Of a stretch of 64,000 bases of DNA, positions 39,722 through 49,008 are shown one piece after another. The DNA comes from JAFAXA01 sp963777325 (lineage in GTDB: Bacteria; Pseudomonadota; Alphaproteobacteria; Acetobacterales; Acetobacteraceae). The first letter of the stretch is position 1. Each line of letters starts with the position of its first letter. The stretch covers positions 61,272-125,271 of the forward strand of contig CAVZQE010000009.1 in the NCBI GenBank assembly GCA_963777325.1, in the 5' to 3' direction. The notes below the pieces were generated by a model that did no database searches, was not told where the DNA came from, and worked only from the letters and a program-made list of their open reading frames with translations. Position numbers and translations under genes: made by a program.

Positions 39722-40891
39722 ATGCGCACGCAAATCGCGATCATCGGGGCGGGGCCGGCCGGGCTGCTGCTCGGCCGACTGTTGGAGAGGCGTGGCGTCG
39801 AGAACGTAATCCTCGAGCGACGGTCGCCGGACTACGTGCTCGGCCGCATCCGCGCCGGCATCCTGGAGCACGGCACCCGCGTGCTGCTGAACGAGGCAGG
39901 CGTCGGCGAGCGCATGGAAGCGGACGGCCTGCCGCATGACGGCGTGAAGCTCTGCTACGACACCGCGTCGCACCGCTTCGACTTTGTCGATCTCGTTGGA
40001 CGCGAGGTGATGGTCTATGGCCAGACCGAGGTCACGCGCGACCTGATGGATGCCCGCGCCGCCTCCGGCCTGACGACCGTGTACGAGGCGGATGACGTGA
40101 CGTTGCACGATCTGGAGGGCGGCCGTCCCCGCGTCACGTACCGGAAGGACGGAGCGACGCACGAGATCGCGTGCGACTTCATCGCCGGCTGCGACGGGTT
40201 CCACGGCGTCAGCCGCCGGTCGTTGCCCGAGAGCGCGCTCAGCGTGTTCGAGCGTGTCTATCCGTTCGGATGGCTCGGCGTGCTGGTCGACCAGCCCCCG
40301 GTCGCGCCCGAACTAATCTACGCCAATCACCCGCGCGGTTTCGCGCTGTGCTCGATGCGCTCCGCCACTCGCAGCCGCTACTACATTCAGTGCGCGGCAG
40401 GCACGGATGTGCGCGCCTGGTCGGACGAGCGCTTCTGGGACGAGTTGCGCCGCCGCCTGCCGCCCGACGCGGCTGAGACGTTGCGGACGGGAGACAGCAT
40501 CGAGAAGAGCATTGCGCCGCTGCGCAGCTTTGTCGCCGAGCCGATGCGGTTCGGCCGCCTGTTTCTGGCGGGCGACGCCGCCCACATCGTACCCCCGACC
40601 GGCGCCAAGGGCCTTAATCTCGCGGTCAGCGACGTCGCCTATCTCGCGGACGCCTTCGGCGAGTCCTACCGCGAGCGATCGCCCGCCGGGATCAACTCCT
40701 ATTCCGCCCGAGCGCTGGCCCGCGTGTGGAAGGCGGAGCGCTTCTCCTGGTGGATGACGACCATGCTGCATCGCTTCCCAGACGCGGGCGCGTTCGACCG
40801 CCGGATGCAGCGCACGGAATTCGAGTATCTCACCGGGTCGCGCGCGGCGGCGCAGGCCATGTGCGAGAACTACACCGGACTGCCCATGTAA
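39722..40891 (+). CDS. pobA: 4-Hydroxybenzoate 3-monooxygenase
   Basis: FAD-dependent hydroxylase converting 4-hydroxybenzoate to protocatechuate with NADPH. 389 residues start MRTQIAIIGAGPAGLLLGRL (FAD loop), with the GCDGFHGVSR (DG) and LAGDAAHIVPPTGAKGLN (GD) motifs. Size and tail match PobA. The start at 39722 has a GGGAGG site; a frame opening at 39689 lacks one. No pca genes or PobR regulator are in the window, so protocatechuate breakdown must be encoded elsewhere. Confidence 0.93.
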   Translation: MRTQIAIIGAGPAGLLLGRLLERRGVENVILERRSPDYVLGRIRAGILEHGTRVLLNEAGVGERMEADGLPHDGVKLCYDTASHRFDFVDLVGREVMVYGQTEVTRDLMDARAASGLTTVYEADDVTLHDLEGGRPRVTYRKDGATHEIACDFIAGCDGFHGVSRRSLPESALSVFERVYPFGWLGVLVDQPPVAPELIYANHPRGFALCSMRSATRSRYYIQCAAGTDVRAWSDERFWDELRRRLPPDAAETLRTGDSIEKSIAPLRSFVAEPMRFGRLFLAGDAAHIVPPTGAKGLNLAVSDVAYLADAFGESYRERSPAGINSYSARALARVWKAERFSWWMTTMLHRFPDAGAFDRRMQRTEFEYLTGSRAAAQAMCENYTGLPM

Positions 40892-40927
40892 CGCGGCCGG
40901 TCTCGTCCTTGTGACTGAACGAATCTC

Positions 40928-40950
40928 TCCCGGCATCGTCTCCATGCCGG
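40928..40950. terminator. Hairpin between pobA and gcd
   Basis: Perfect 8-bp stem CCCGGCAT / ATGCCGGG with a 7-nt loop, 36 bp after the pobA stop. There is no T-tract on either strand, so intrinsic termination is uncertain; it could also shape the gcd leader. Confidence 0.4.
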
Positions 40951-41005
40951 GCGCAGGTGGGAGTGGGAACGGCATGTCGATGCGATCATTCCGGGGCCGC
41001 TGCCC

Positions 41006-43393
41006 ATGGTGACGATCACCGGCGTCGTGTACGCGCTGATCGGCTTGGCGCTCGCGGGCGGCGGCGCGTGGCTGGCGGCGCTAGGCGGCTCGCTCTTCTA
41101 TCTCCTCGCGGGCATCGGCATCCTGCTCACAGGCCTGCTCCTGCTCGCGAGGCGCCGGGCCGCCCTGTGGGTTTATGCCGTCGTGCTCATCGGGACCCTG
41201 ATCTGGGCCCTCAGCGACATCGGTCTCGACTGGTGGCCTCTCGCGGCGCGCGGCGACGTGATTTACCCGCTCGGTCTGTGGCTGCTGACCCCCTGGATCA
41301 CCCGCAATCTCCGGCGGGGCGGGCCTCGATCGGGCTGGAGCATGACGTTGCCGCTCTGGGCGGGCGCTGTCGCGGGCGCGGTCGTCCTCGTGCTCGGACT
41401 TACGTCCAACCATCATGACATCGCGGGCACGATCGTGGCCAACAGCACGGCCGCGCCGGCACAGAACGAGGGCGGTCAGCCGAACGAGGACTGGCGCGAC
41501 TATGGCCGTACGCAGTTCGGCCAGAGATACTCGCCCTTGGCGCAGATCACGCCGGCAAATGTCAGGGATCTGAAAGTGGCCTGGTCCTTTCAGACCGGCG
41601 ACCTGCCGCGCAAGGGCGACCCCGGCGAAACCACGTTCGAGGTCACGCCAATCAAAGTGCGCGACACGCTATACCTCTGCTCGCAGCACCAGATCCTGTT
41701 CGCGCTGGATGCCAGCACCGGCAAGCTGCGCTGGTCCTACGATCCGCACGTTCGGGACGATCCAACCTTCCAGCATCTGACTTGCCGCGGCGTTTCGTAT
41801 CACGAGACCGTGCCGGGAGCCGTCAACGCCGACGGCGCGCCCGCGCCGACCGACTGCCCGCACACGATCTTCCTGCCGGTCAACGATGGCCGGATGATCG
41901 CCGTCAACGCCGATACCGGGAAGGCGTGCGAAAGCTTCGCCGATCATGGCACGCTCGATCTGCAGGCCGGTATGGGCATGACGAGGGTCGGCTTCTACGA
42001 GCCGACCTCCCCGCCCGTGGTCAGCGACACGGTAATCGTCGTCGGCGGCTCGGTGACCGACAACTACTCGAACCGGGAGCCGTCGGGCGTCATCCGTGGA
42101 TTCGACGTCCATACCGGCAAGCTGCTCTGGGCCTGGGATTCCGGCGCCGAGGACGAGAATGCGCTGCCCTCGCCGACGCATCGCTACTCGAACAATTCGC
42201 CGAATTCATGGATCACGGCCTCGTACGATCCGAAGCTGGGCCTCGTCTACCTGCCGATGGGCGTGCATACGCCCGATATTTGGGGCGGCGGGCGCGATGC
42301 GCTGATGGAGCGGTATGCGAGCGCCCTGGTCGCGCTCGACATCAAGACCGGAAAGCGGGTCTGGTCCTACCAGACCGTCCACCATGATCTGTGGGATATG
42401 GACCTGCCTTCACAGCCGACTCTCGTCGATCTGCCGACCCAGGACGGCGTCGTTCCGGCCGTGCTCGCGCCGGCCAAGACCGGAAACATATTCGTTCTCG
42501 ACCGCCGTACCGGCGACCTGATCGTGCCCGCTCCCGAACGGCCGGTCCCGCAAGGGGCCGCTCCCGGAGATCACGTCTCGCCGACCCAGCCCTTCTCCGA
42601 GCTGACGTTCCGCCCCGAGCAGAAGCTGACCGGCGCCGACATGTGGGGTGCGACGATCTTCGATCAGCTTGCCTGCCGCATCATGTTTCACCGCATGCGC
42701 TACGAAGGCACGTTCACGCCGCCGTCGCTGCAGGGAACGCTCGTGTTCCCCGGCAATCTCGGCGTGTTCGAGTGGGGCGGCATCGCGGTCGACCCGGTCC
42801 GGCAGATCGCCATCGCCAATCCGATCAACATCGCCTTCGTCTCGAAACTGATGCCGCGCGGCCCGGACAACCCGGCCGCGCCGAACGGCGCGCACCCGCC
42901 CGGGACCGAGATCGGCGTGCAGCCGATGTACGGCACGCCGTATGGGGTCGATCTGCACGCGTTCCTGTCGCCGGTCGGCATCCCCTGCCTGCGGCCACCC
43001 TGGGGCTATATGGCCGCAATCGACCTAAAGACGCGGAAGATCGCCTGGATGCATAAGAACGGCACGATAAGGGACGAGTCGCCGATTCCCGTGCCGATCA
43101 AGCTCGGCGTACCGGCTCTGGGCGGACCACTGACGACGGCCGGCGGCGTCGCGTTCCTCACCTCCACTCTCGATTATTACATTCGCGCCTATGACGTGGC
43201 CGACGGCCGTCAGATTTGGGAGGACCGCCTGCCCGCAGGCGGGCAATCGACGCCGATGAGCTACGCTGTGAACGGCAAGCAGTATGTCGTCACGGCGGCG
43301 GGCGGCCACGGTTCTTTCGGCACCAAGATCGGCGACTACGTGATCGCCTACGCCCTGCCGGACAGCCGGCCGAACACGAGCAACGCGAGATGA
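41006..43393 (+). CDS. gcd: Membrane-bound PQQ-dependent glucose dehydrogenase
   Basis: Periplasmic oxidation of aldoses to lactones with electrons passed to ubiquinone. About 130 N-terminal residues form five membrane helices (VVYALIGLALAGGGAWLAAL, LLAGIGILLTGLLLLA and others), followed by an eight-bladed PQQ propeller with PLAQITPANVRDLKVAW, NSPNSWITASYDPK and HHDLWDMDLPSQPTL. 795 residues is the usual Gcd length. No PQQ synthesis genes are in the window. The stop overlaps the next SDR start (ATGA). The start lacks a strong ribosome site; GTG 41009 is also possible. Confidence 0.92.
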   Translation: MVTITGVVYALIGLALAGGGAWLAALGGSLFYLLAGIGILLTGLLLLARRRAALWVYAVVLIGTLIWALSDIGLDWWPLAARGDVIYPLGLWLLTPWITRNLRRGGPRSGWSMTLPLWAGAVAGAVVLVLGLTSNHHDIAGTIVANSTAAPAQNEGGQPNEDWRDYGRTQFGQRYSPLAQITPANVRDLKVAWSFQTGDLPRKGDPGETTFEVTPIKVRDTLYLCSQHQILFALDASTGKLRWSYDPHVRDDPTFQHLTCRGVSYHETVPGAVNADGAPAPTDCPHTIFLPVNDGRMIAVNADTGKACESFADHGTLDLQAGMGMTRVGFYEPTSPPVVSDTVIVVGGSVTDNYSNREPSGVIRGFDVHTGKLLWAWDSGAEDENALPSPTHRYSNNSPNSWITASYDPKLGLVYLPMGVHTPDIWGGGRDALMERYASALVALDIKTGKRVWSYQTVHHDLWDMDLPSQPTLVDLPTQDGVVPAVLAPAKTGNIFVLDRRTGDLIVPAPERPVPQGAAPGDHVSPTQPFSELTFRPEQKLTGADMWGATIFDQLACRIMFHRMRYEGTFTPPSLQGTLVFPGNLGVFEWGGIAVDPVRQIAIANPINIAFVSKLMPRGPDNPAAPNGAHPPGTEIGVQPMYGTPYGVDLHAFLSPVGIPCLRPPWGYMAAIDLKTRKIAWMHKNGTIRDESPIPVPIKLGVPALGGPLTTAGGVAFLTSTLDYYIRAYDVADGRQIWEDRLPAGGQSTPMSYAVNGKQYVVTAAGGHGSFGTKIGDYVIAYALPDSRPNTSNAR

Positions 43394-44280
43394 GCAGCAT
43401 GAGCGACATCCAGAGCAACCCCAAAGATCCGGCCGGAGCCGCCCTGCCGGACCACTCCCGGCTGCCGAACGCGCCCTATCAGCAGGTGCTCACCGGGCAG
43501 CCCGCGCTTGTTACCGGCGCCAATTCGGGTATCGGCCGGGCGGTCGCGCTTGGCCTTGCCCGGGCCGGGGCGGATGTCGTCGTGAACTACATCACCCATC
43601 CCGAAGCGGCTGAGGAGGTCGTTCACGAGATCGAAGGCATCGGCCGGAAGGGCATCGCGATCAAGGCGGATGTGAGCCGGGAAGAGGACGTCGAGCGCAT
43701 GTTCGCCGACGCGATCGCGCAGTTCGGCACGTTGCACATCGTGGTCAGCAACGCCGGCCTGCAACGCAACTCGGCGTTCGACGAGATGACGCTCGAACAG
43801 TGGAACACGGTCATCGGGGTGAACCTCACCGGTCAGTTCCTCTGCACGCGCGCCGCCGCGCGCGAGTTCAAGCGACGCGGTGTCGTGCAATCGGTGTCGC
43901 AGGCTGCCGGCAAGATCATTTGCATGAGTTCGGTGCATCAGGAGATCCCCTGGGCGGGCCACGCCAACTACGCCGCATCGAAGGGTGGCGTGATGCTGCT
44001 GATGAAGAGCATCGCCCAGGAGCTGGCGCCGCATTTCATCCGCGTGAACAGCATCGCGCCGGGCGCGATCCGCACGCCAATCAACACCGCCGCCTGGAAC
44101 ACCGAGGCGGCCTACGCCGCACTGATGACGCTCGTGCCTTACAAGCGGATCGGCGAGCCGGACGACATCGCCCAGGCGGCGGTTTGGCTCGCGTCGGACT
44201 CGGCGGACTACGTCACCGGCGCGACGCTGTTCGTCGATGGCGGGATGACGCTCTATCCGGGTTTCGCCACCGGCGGCTGA
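43390..44280 (+). CDS. SDR oxidoreductase, glucose 1-dehydrogenase-like
   Basis: 296-residue classical short-chain dehydrogenase with an N-terminal extension of about 40 residues, ALVTGANSGIGRAVALG cofactor loop, SNAGLQRNSAFDEM and the active site SSVHQEIPWAGHANYAASKG. It resembles the glucose 1-dehydrogenase group. The ATG overlaps the gcd stop by 4 bp, so it is co-translated and probably acts on the same sugar series in the cytoplasm. Its last 28 bp overlap the tail of the opposing NDH-2 gene. Confidence 0.82.
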   Translation: MSSMSDIQSNPKDPAGAALPDHSRLPNAPYQQVLTGQPALVTGANSGIGRAVALGLARAGADVVVNYITHPEAAEEVVHEIEGIGRKGIAIKADVSREEDVERMFADAIAQFGTLHIVVSNAGLQRNSAFDEMTLEQWNTVIGVNLTGQFLCTRAAAREFKRRGVVQSVSQAAGKIICMSSVHQEIPWAGHANYAASKGGVMLLMKSIAQELAPHFIRVNSIAPGAIRTPINTAAWNTEAAYAALMTLVPYKRIGEPDDIAQAAVWLASDSADYVTGATLFVDGGMTLYPGFATGG

Positions 44281-45680
44281 ACAATGGTCCGGCAGTTCCG
44301 GGATCGCGACCGCTCGTCCAGATGCCCGAGGATGAGCCGGTCGCCTCGCTCGCGCGTGACATAGGCGAAGGCCCACTGCAAGCTGACCATCACCCGGTTG
44401 CGGAACCCGATGAGGAAGAAAATATGGGCGACGGCCCATGTCACCCAGGCTAGGCCGCCAGTGAGATGGACCTGCCCGAATTCCGCGACCGCCTTGCCTC
44501 GGCCAATGGTCGCAAGCGTCCCGTAGTCGCGGTAGGCGAAGGGCCTCGCGGAATGGCCGTATAGCCGGCCAAGAATCGAACGGGCGGCATACTCGCCCTG
44601 CTGCTTGGCGACCGGCGCGAGGCCGGGGAGCGGCTTGCCGCTCGCATCCGTCGCCAGCGCCGCATCGCCGATCACGCGGATCTCCGGACGGCCTGGCACG
44701 CTCAGATCGGGGCCGACCGGCACGCGGCCGCCGCGCCCCTTCTCGACCCCGAGCCAGTCCGCGACCGGCGTCGCCGCGTTGCCCGCCGTCCAGATCACCG
44801 TCTCGGCGGCGATCGTTTCACTGTGCAGGTGAACTGCACCTGATTCAATTCCGGTTACGGGCGTGTCCGTGTGGATCTCCACGCCGAGCTTGCGCAACGC
44901 GCCCGCCGCGCTCCCGGAGAGGTCGGGCGGGAACTCGGCAAGCACTCGAGGCCCGGCCTCGACCAGCACGATGCGCGCGCTCTCTCCGGGCATGCCGTAG
45001 TCGTGCGTCAGCAGGTCGCGGGCGAGTTCGGCGATCGCGCCTGCCATCTCGACCCCGGTCGGGCCGGCGCCGATCAGCACGAACGTCAGCAGGCGTGCCC
45101 GCTCCGGATCGCTGTCGGCCAGGGCCGCACGCTCGAACGCGGTCAGGATGCGGCGGCGCAGGACGAGCGCGTCGTCCAGCGACTTGAGGCCGGGTGCCGC
45201 CTTGGACCAGTCCTCGTGTCCGAAATAGCTCGGCTTCGATCCGGTCGCGATGATCAGCTCGTCATACGACACCGCGCCCCCGTCCCACAGCACGCGTCCG
45301 GACGCCGTGTCGATGCCCCTGACCGACCCCATCAGCACGCGCGTGCGATCGGTCGCCGGAATGATGGTCCGGATCGGCGAGGCGATGTCCGACGGGCCAA
45401 GCGCCGCCGTCGCAACCTGATACAGCAGCGGCTGAAAGAGATGGTGGTTGTGCGCGTCGATGACGGTGAGGTCGATCTCCTCCTCGCGACGTAGCCGCAG
45501 CGCCGCCTGCAGGCCGCCGAACCCCGCGCCGATCACGACCACCCGGCAGCGCGGCCGCGGAGCCGCGTCCCGGTCGGGAGCGCGCCGGTCTTGCCGCGCG
45601 AGGAAGAGCAGCGCGGCGGAGCCAGCCAGAAGGGTGAGCGCGGTTGGAAATGCGCGCGCTCGCGCCGCCCTGCTACCCAT
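44253..45680 (-). CDS. ndh: Type II NADH dehydrogenase-like flavoprotein
   Basis: 475 residues. A short hydrophobic N-terminus (ALTLLAGSAALLFLA) precedes the FAD motif VVVIGAGFGGLQAALRL; the NAD motif is LTFVLIGAGPTGVEMAGAIAEL, and the C-terminus has a membrane-associating segment (VTWAVAHIFFLIGFRN). These are features of NDH-2, which passes electrons from NADH to quinone without pumping protons. It could recycle NADH from the sugar and formate dehydrogenases around it. The start overlaps the upstream glycosidase stop by 8 bp. Confidence 0.87.
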   Translation of the reverse strand: MGSRAARARAFPTALTLLAGSAALLFLARQDRRAPDRDAAPRPRCRVVVIGAGFGGLQAALRLRREEEIDLTVIDAHNHHLFQPLLYQVATAALGPSDIASPIRTIIPATDRTRVLMGSVRGIDTASGRVLWDGGAVSYDELIIATGSKPSYFGHEDWSKAAPGLKSLDDALVLRRRILTAFERAALADSDPERARLLTFVLIGAGPTGVEMAGAIAELARDLLTHDYGMPGESARIVLVEAGPRVLAEFPPDLSGSAAGALRKLGVEIHTDTPVTGIESGAVHLHSETIAAETVIWTAGNAATPVADWLGVEKGRGGRVPVGPDLSVPGRPEIRVIGDAALATDASGKPLPGLAPVAKQQGEYAARSILGRLYGHSARPFAYRDYGTLATIGRGKAVAEFGQVHLTGGLAWVTWAVAHIFFLIGFRNRVMVSLQWAFAYVTRERGDRLILGHLDERSRSRNCRTIVQPPVAKPG

Positions 45681-47841
45681 CGACGGTCACCTTCAGCCCG
45701 TCCCCGCCGTCGATCGTATCCACCGTTATCTTGTCCCCATGCCGCATGAAGCTGAGCGCCACCTTTGCGCCTGCCACGCGCATGTCGCGCAGGATCAGCC
45801 TGTCCACGCCATGCGGCAGCAGCGGACGGCGGATCGTGAGACGGCGCGCGAACCCGTCGGCGCGCAACCCGAGCAGCTCGGCCACGATGAACGGCACCGC
45901 GGCCGAGGACCACGCCTGCATCGGGTCCGCGCGCGGGGTGTGCGTCGGCGCGTCGCCGGACAGGCGCTGGGTGCCGGCGATGAATTCCGGCAGCCGGGAC
46001 AGTCGGAACCCGTGCGCGGCGTCCAGGGTCGCCGCCGTTACGCGCAATGCCGCCTCGTCCTGTCCGTAGCGGCGGAAGCCGGACACGATCAGGGCGTTGT
46101 CGAACGACCAGACGCTGCCTTGCTGATACGCGAGCGGGTCGTAGCGAGGGTGCTCCGAGGACAGCGTGCGGATTCCCCAACCGGAGAACATGTCCGGGCG
46201 CATCATGCGTTCCGCGATCCGGCTGGCGTGCTCCGGGGTCGCGATCCCGGTCCACAGCACTTGGGCGGTGTTGGAGGCGACGGACGTGACCTGCCGCCCA
46301 TCCTTCTCGAGCGCCAGGCAGTAGCAGCCTTCCGGCTCCATCCAGAAGTCGCGCAGGAACCGATCCCGGAGCGTTGCGGCGGCGGTTTCCAGGGCGGCGG
46401 CGCGGCCATTCTCGCCGGTCCGGCGCAGCAGCCCGGCGATGAGCAGGCGCGCCTGATAGGCGTAGCCCTGCACCTCCACCAGCGCGAGCGGCGGGACCGG
46501 ATAGCTGCCGTCGGCCCGCAGCACGCCGTTGCCGGAATCGCGCCAGCTCTGGTTCACCGGTTGGCCGTTCTCCGTTGTCCCCTCATAGGTAACGTAGCCC
46601 GCTTCGTTCTCGCGCGACTTGCGGTCCAGCCATGTCAAGGCACGGTCCACGTTTGGCCGCAGCTCTTCGAAGAGATCCAGGCGTCCGGTCCAATTGACGT
46701 GATGCGCGATCGCCAGCAGGAAGAGCAGCGTGGAATCGACCGAGGAGTAGCTCGGAATCTGCGGCACTTCGTGCAGGTTGGCCTTCTCGCCAACCCGCAG
46801 CTCGTGCAGGATCTTGCCCGGCTCCTCGCGATTGAAGGAATCGTCCTTGGTGCCCTGCAAGCTGGCCAGCGCCCTGGTCGTCTCCCGGCCGAGGTCGGGG
46901 TTAAACGCCAAGCATTGGATCGTCGGCAGCAGGCTGTCGCGCCCGAACAGGCCAATATACCAGGGTATTCCGGCCGCCGTGAACTGGTGCTCTCCGCGCC
47001 GCACTTGGAGCAAGGCGATGTCGGCGAGCGAGCGCGCTAGCACTTTGCCCAGTCCCTCGCTCGACAAGTCCAGGGTCGCGTAGCCTTCGAGCAGCGCCGC
47101 CGAGGCCTGCTTCTGCGCCTCCCGTGTCGCGTTGTCGTCTCGCGGCGCGCGCGCCGACGCAGGCCTCGGCGCGGACACGGCGCGCTCGTCCACCCTGAAC
47201 GTGACGATCAGATCGAGGGTTTGCTGCGGGTCAAGCGGCAGTTCGAAATGCGCGACGCTCTTCTCGGTCGTCGTGGGCGCAACGATGGGCGTGCGCGAGA
47301 AGTCGACGAGCAGCGTGCGCTTGCGATCATCGGCGCCATCATACGAGAAACGTAGCGCTGTTCCGTCCCATTCGGGCGCGTGCATCCGCCCGCGCTTGCA
47401 CTCCGACGCACCCCGCAAGACGAATAGGCTTTGGAACTTCGTTGCCAGCTCGAGCGAAATCGGCAATGTCAGATGCTCCTCGCCGAAATTGCTGACGCTG
47501 ATCGTGTCGATGAATACCGGCCCTTCGTCCAGCACCAGAAATGTCCGCCGAATGCTCAGCGAGTGATCCGAGATCGGCTGGCCATTGGCGGTCGCGAGAT
47601 GGTGATTTGTGAGGCCGATCTGCGCCGCGATCCCCTCGCCGTCGAAGGACATCAGAGGCAGCGGCTCCGTCCCGTGCAGCCGCAGCATGTAGTTCGAGAG
47701 ATAACAGGTGTCGCGATAGAACAGGCCGAATCCGGGTACGTCTCCGACCATCGCTCCGTCCTCGCGGGTGAGAACCGCGAGATCGTTGGCCTTGAGCATT
47801 AGAGGATGGCGAATGTCGATCGAGAGCGGCCGGCTCGGCAT
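45673..47841 (-). CDS. Glycogen-debranching-type amylo-alpha-1,6-glucosidase family protein
   Basis: 722 residues. The N-terminal 220 or so (LAVLTREDGAMVGDVPGFGLFYRDTCYL) match the GDE_N_bis domain. The C-terminal part is an alpha/alpha-toroid glycosidase fold with WYIGLFGRDSLLPTIQCLAF, NQSWRDSGNGVLRADG and YQQGSVWSFDNALIVSGF. It probably debranches or trims alpha-glucans; specificity is unknown. Together with the GH15 gene it gives the region two alpha-glucan hydrolases feeding glucose dehydrogenases. It is upstream of ndh in one operon. Confidence 0.85.
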   Translation of the reverse strand: MPSRPLSIDIRHPLMLKANDLAVLTREDGAMVGDVPGFGLFYRDTCYLSNYMLRLHGTEPLPLMSFDGEGIAAQIGLTNHHLATANGQPISDHSLSIRRTFLVLDEGPVFIDTISVSNFGEEHLTLPISLELATKFQSLFVLRGASECKRGRMHAPEWDGTALRFSYDGADDRKRTLLVDFSRTPIVAPTTTEKSVAHFELPLDPQQTLDLIVTFRVDERAVSAPRPASARAPRDDNATREAQKQASAALLEGYATLDLSSEGLGKVLARSLADIALLQVRRGEHQFTAAGIPWYIGLFGRDSLLPTIQCLAFNPDLGRETTRALASLQGTKDDSFNREEPGKILHELRVGEKANLHEVPQIPSYSSVDSTLLFLLAIAHHVNWTGRLDLFEELRPNVDRALTWLDRKSRENEAGYVTYEGTTENGQPVNQSWRDSGNGVLRADGSYPVPPLALVEVQGYAYQARLLIAGLLRRTGENGRAAALETAAATLRDRFLRDFWMEPEGCYCLALEKDGRQVTSVASNTAQVLWTGIATPEHASRIAERMMRPDMFSGWGIRTLSSEHPRYDPLAYQQGSVWSFDNALIVSGFRRYGQDEAALRVTAATLDAAHGFRLSRLPEFIAGTQRLSGDAPTHTPRADPMQAWSSAAVPFIVAELLGLRADGFARRLTIRRPLLPHGVDRLILRDMRVAGAKVALSFMRHGDKITVDTIDGGDGLKVTVDG

Positions 47842-47986
47842 GACGTGCCTCCTGATCGCCGTTTACCGGCGGTGAGCGCAATTCGCATCCACGCCAGTCC
47901 TGGTTCAACACGGCGTATCGGGCAGAGTTCTTTGCAATCGCGCGTGCGTGCGGCGTCCTTCGTTCACAGAGGCGTTCAGGCCTCCG

Positions 47987-48463
47987 TCACGGTCCCGGCG
48001 CGACCGGTGACCCGGCCTGCGGGCCTATCACATGCGTGGACGCCAGCGGACGTTGGATCACCTGGCTCACCGGCAGCGTTCGCGGCGCCAGCACGACAAG
48101 GCCGAGGCCGCCCACGAGGCCGAAGTTCTTCAGGAACTCCCAAAAATGCTCGAGGCCCTCTCCTTCGCGGAAGCGCCAGAAATCCGGAAATCGCCAGAAC
48201 TGGTGGAACAGCACAGCCGTCACGACGCAGAAGCCAGCAAGGATGAAGGCCGCGAGCCTGTCATGCCATCCCGTGACGATGCAGACCGGGGTCACGAACT
48301 CGACGACCATGGAGACCACCAGCATCGCCGGCGCCATCGGCATCGAACCCGCCTGCTTCACCGCCGCCTGCCAGTTGACGATCTTGTCGAGGCCGCTGAA
48401 CGGGAACAGAACCACGAGGCAGATGCGAAGCAGCAGCGGTGCATAATCGTTGATCAACGTCAT
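47987..48463 (-). CDS. DoxX family membrane protein
   Basis: 158-residue inner-membrane protein with about four helices (LLLRICLVVLFPFSGLDKI, MLVVSMVVEFVTPVCIVTG, LAAFILAGFCVVTAVLFHQF, FGLVGGLGLVVLA), the DoxX fold. The family's role is vague; some members partner oxidases or quinones. A GGGAGAAC lies upstream of the ATG. It is separated by 145 bp from the glycosidase gene downstream and divergent from the cupin gene. Confidence 0.85.
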   Translation of the reverse strand: MTLINDYAPLLLRICLVVLFPFSGLDKIVNWQAAVKQAGSMPMAPAMLVVSMVVEFVTPVCIVTGWHDRLAAFILAGFCVVTAVLFHQFWRFPDFWRFREGEGLEHFWEFLKNFGLVGGLGLVVLAPRTLPVSQVIQRPLASTHVIGPQAGSPVAPGP

Positions 48464-48557
48464 GGCCTGCCCGTTCTCCCGCTACCAGCATGAAACAATG
48501 ACCGCGCTCGAAAGTTCAGGTCGGGCAAGCGCCTCCCGTCAGATGAGAGCATGAGCC

Positions 48558-49007
48558 ATGGCCGAAGCACCCGAACCGCCTCCGGAAATCCTCTATTGGC
48601 ATCTCTGGACCGATGCCGAGGGGGTCAGCCGTCAGAAGAAGTGCACTCTGACCAATTTCAATTATGGCGGGGTCGGCAATGCGGCGCCCCAATGGAGCAA
48701 CAAGCAGGAGCGGACGGCGGCGACGGTGGTGTTCACTGTTCAGCCGGTGGGTTGGGTCGGAGACTGGCACGAGAACCCAGCTCCCCAATGGATCGCCGTT
48801 TTGTCCGGCCGCTGGTGGATCGAGTCCATGGATGGCACCCGCATCGAGCAGGGGCCGGGCGAGTTCTCGCTCGGCGAGGACCAGGGCTGCACCCCGAAGG
48901 ACGGCCGCCGGGGCCATCGCTCCGGCACGATCGGCAACGAACCGGCGGTGCTGATGACCGTCCAGCTGCATGTGCCGCCCGTGCACAGTCCCTGTCATTT
49001 CACATAG
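48558..49007 (+). CDS. Cupin-fold protein
   Basis: 149 residues with a small beta-barrel pattern: GDWHENPAPQWIAVLSGRWWIE and GPGEFSLGEDQG correspond to the two cupin motifs, with a retained His/Glu. The reaction is unknown; sugar binding or isomerisation is possible because the SMP-30 gene starts one base after its stop. That 1-bp spacing indicates translation coupling. Confidence 0.78.
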   Translation: MAEAPEPPPEILYWHLWTDAEGVSRQKKCTLTNFNYGGVGNAAPQWSNKQERTAATVVFTVQPVGWVGDWHENPAPQWIAVLSGRWWIESMDGTRIEQGPGEFSLGEDQGCTPKDGRRGHRSGTIGNEPAVLMTVQLHVPPVHSPCHFT

Positions 49008-49008
49008 G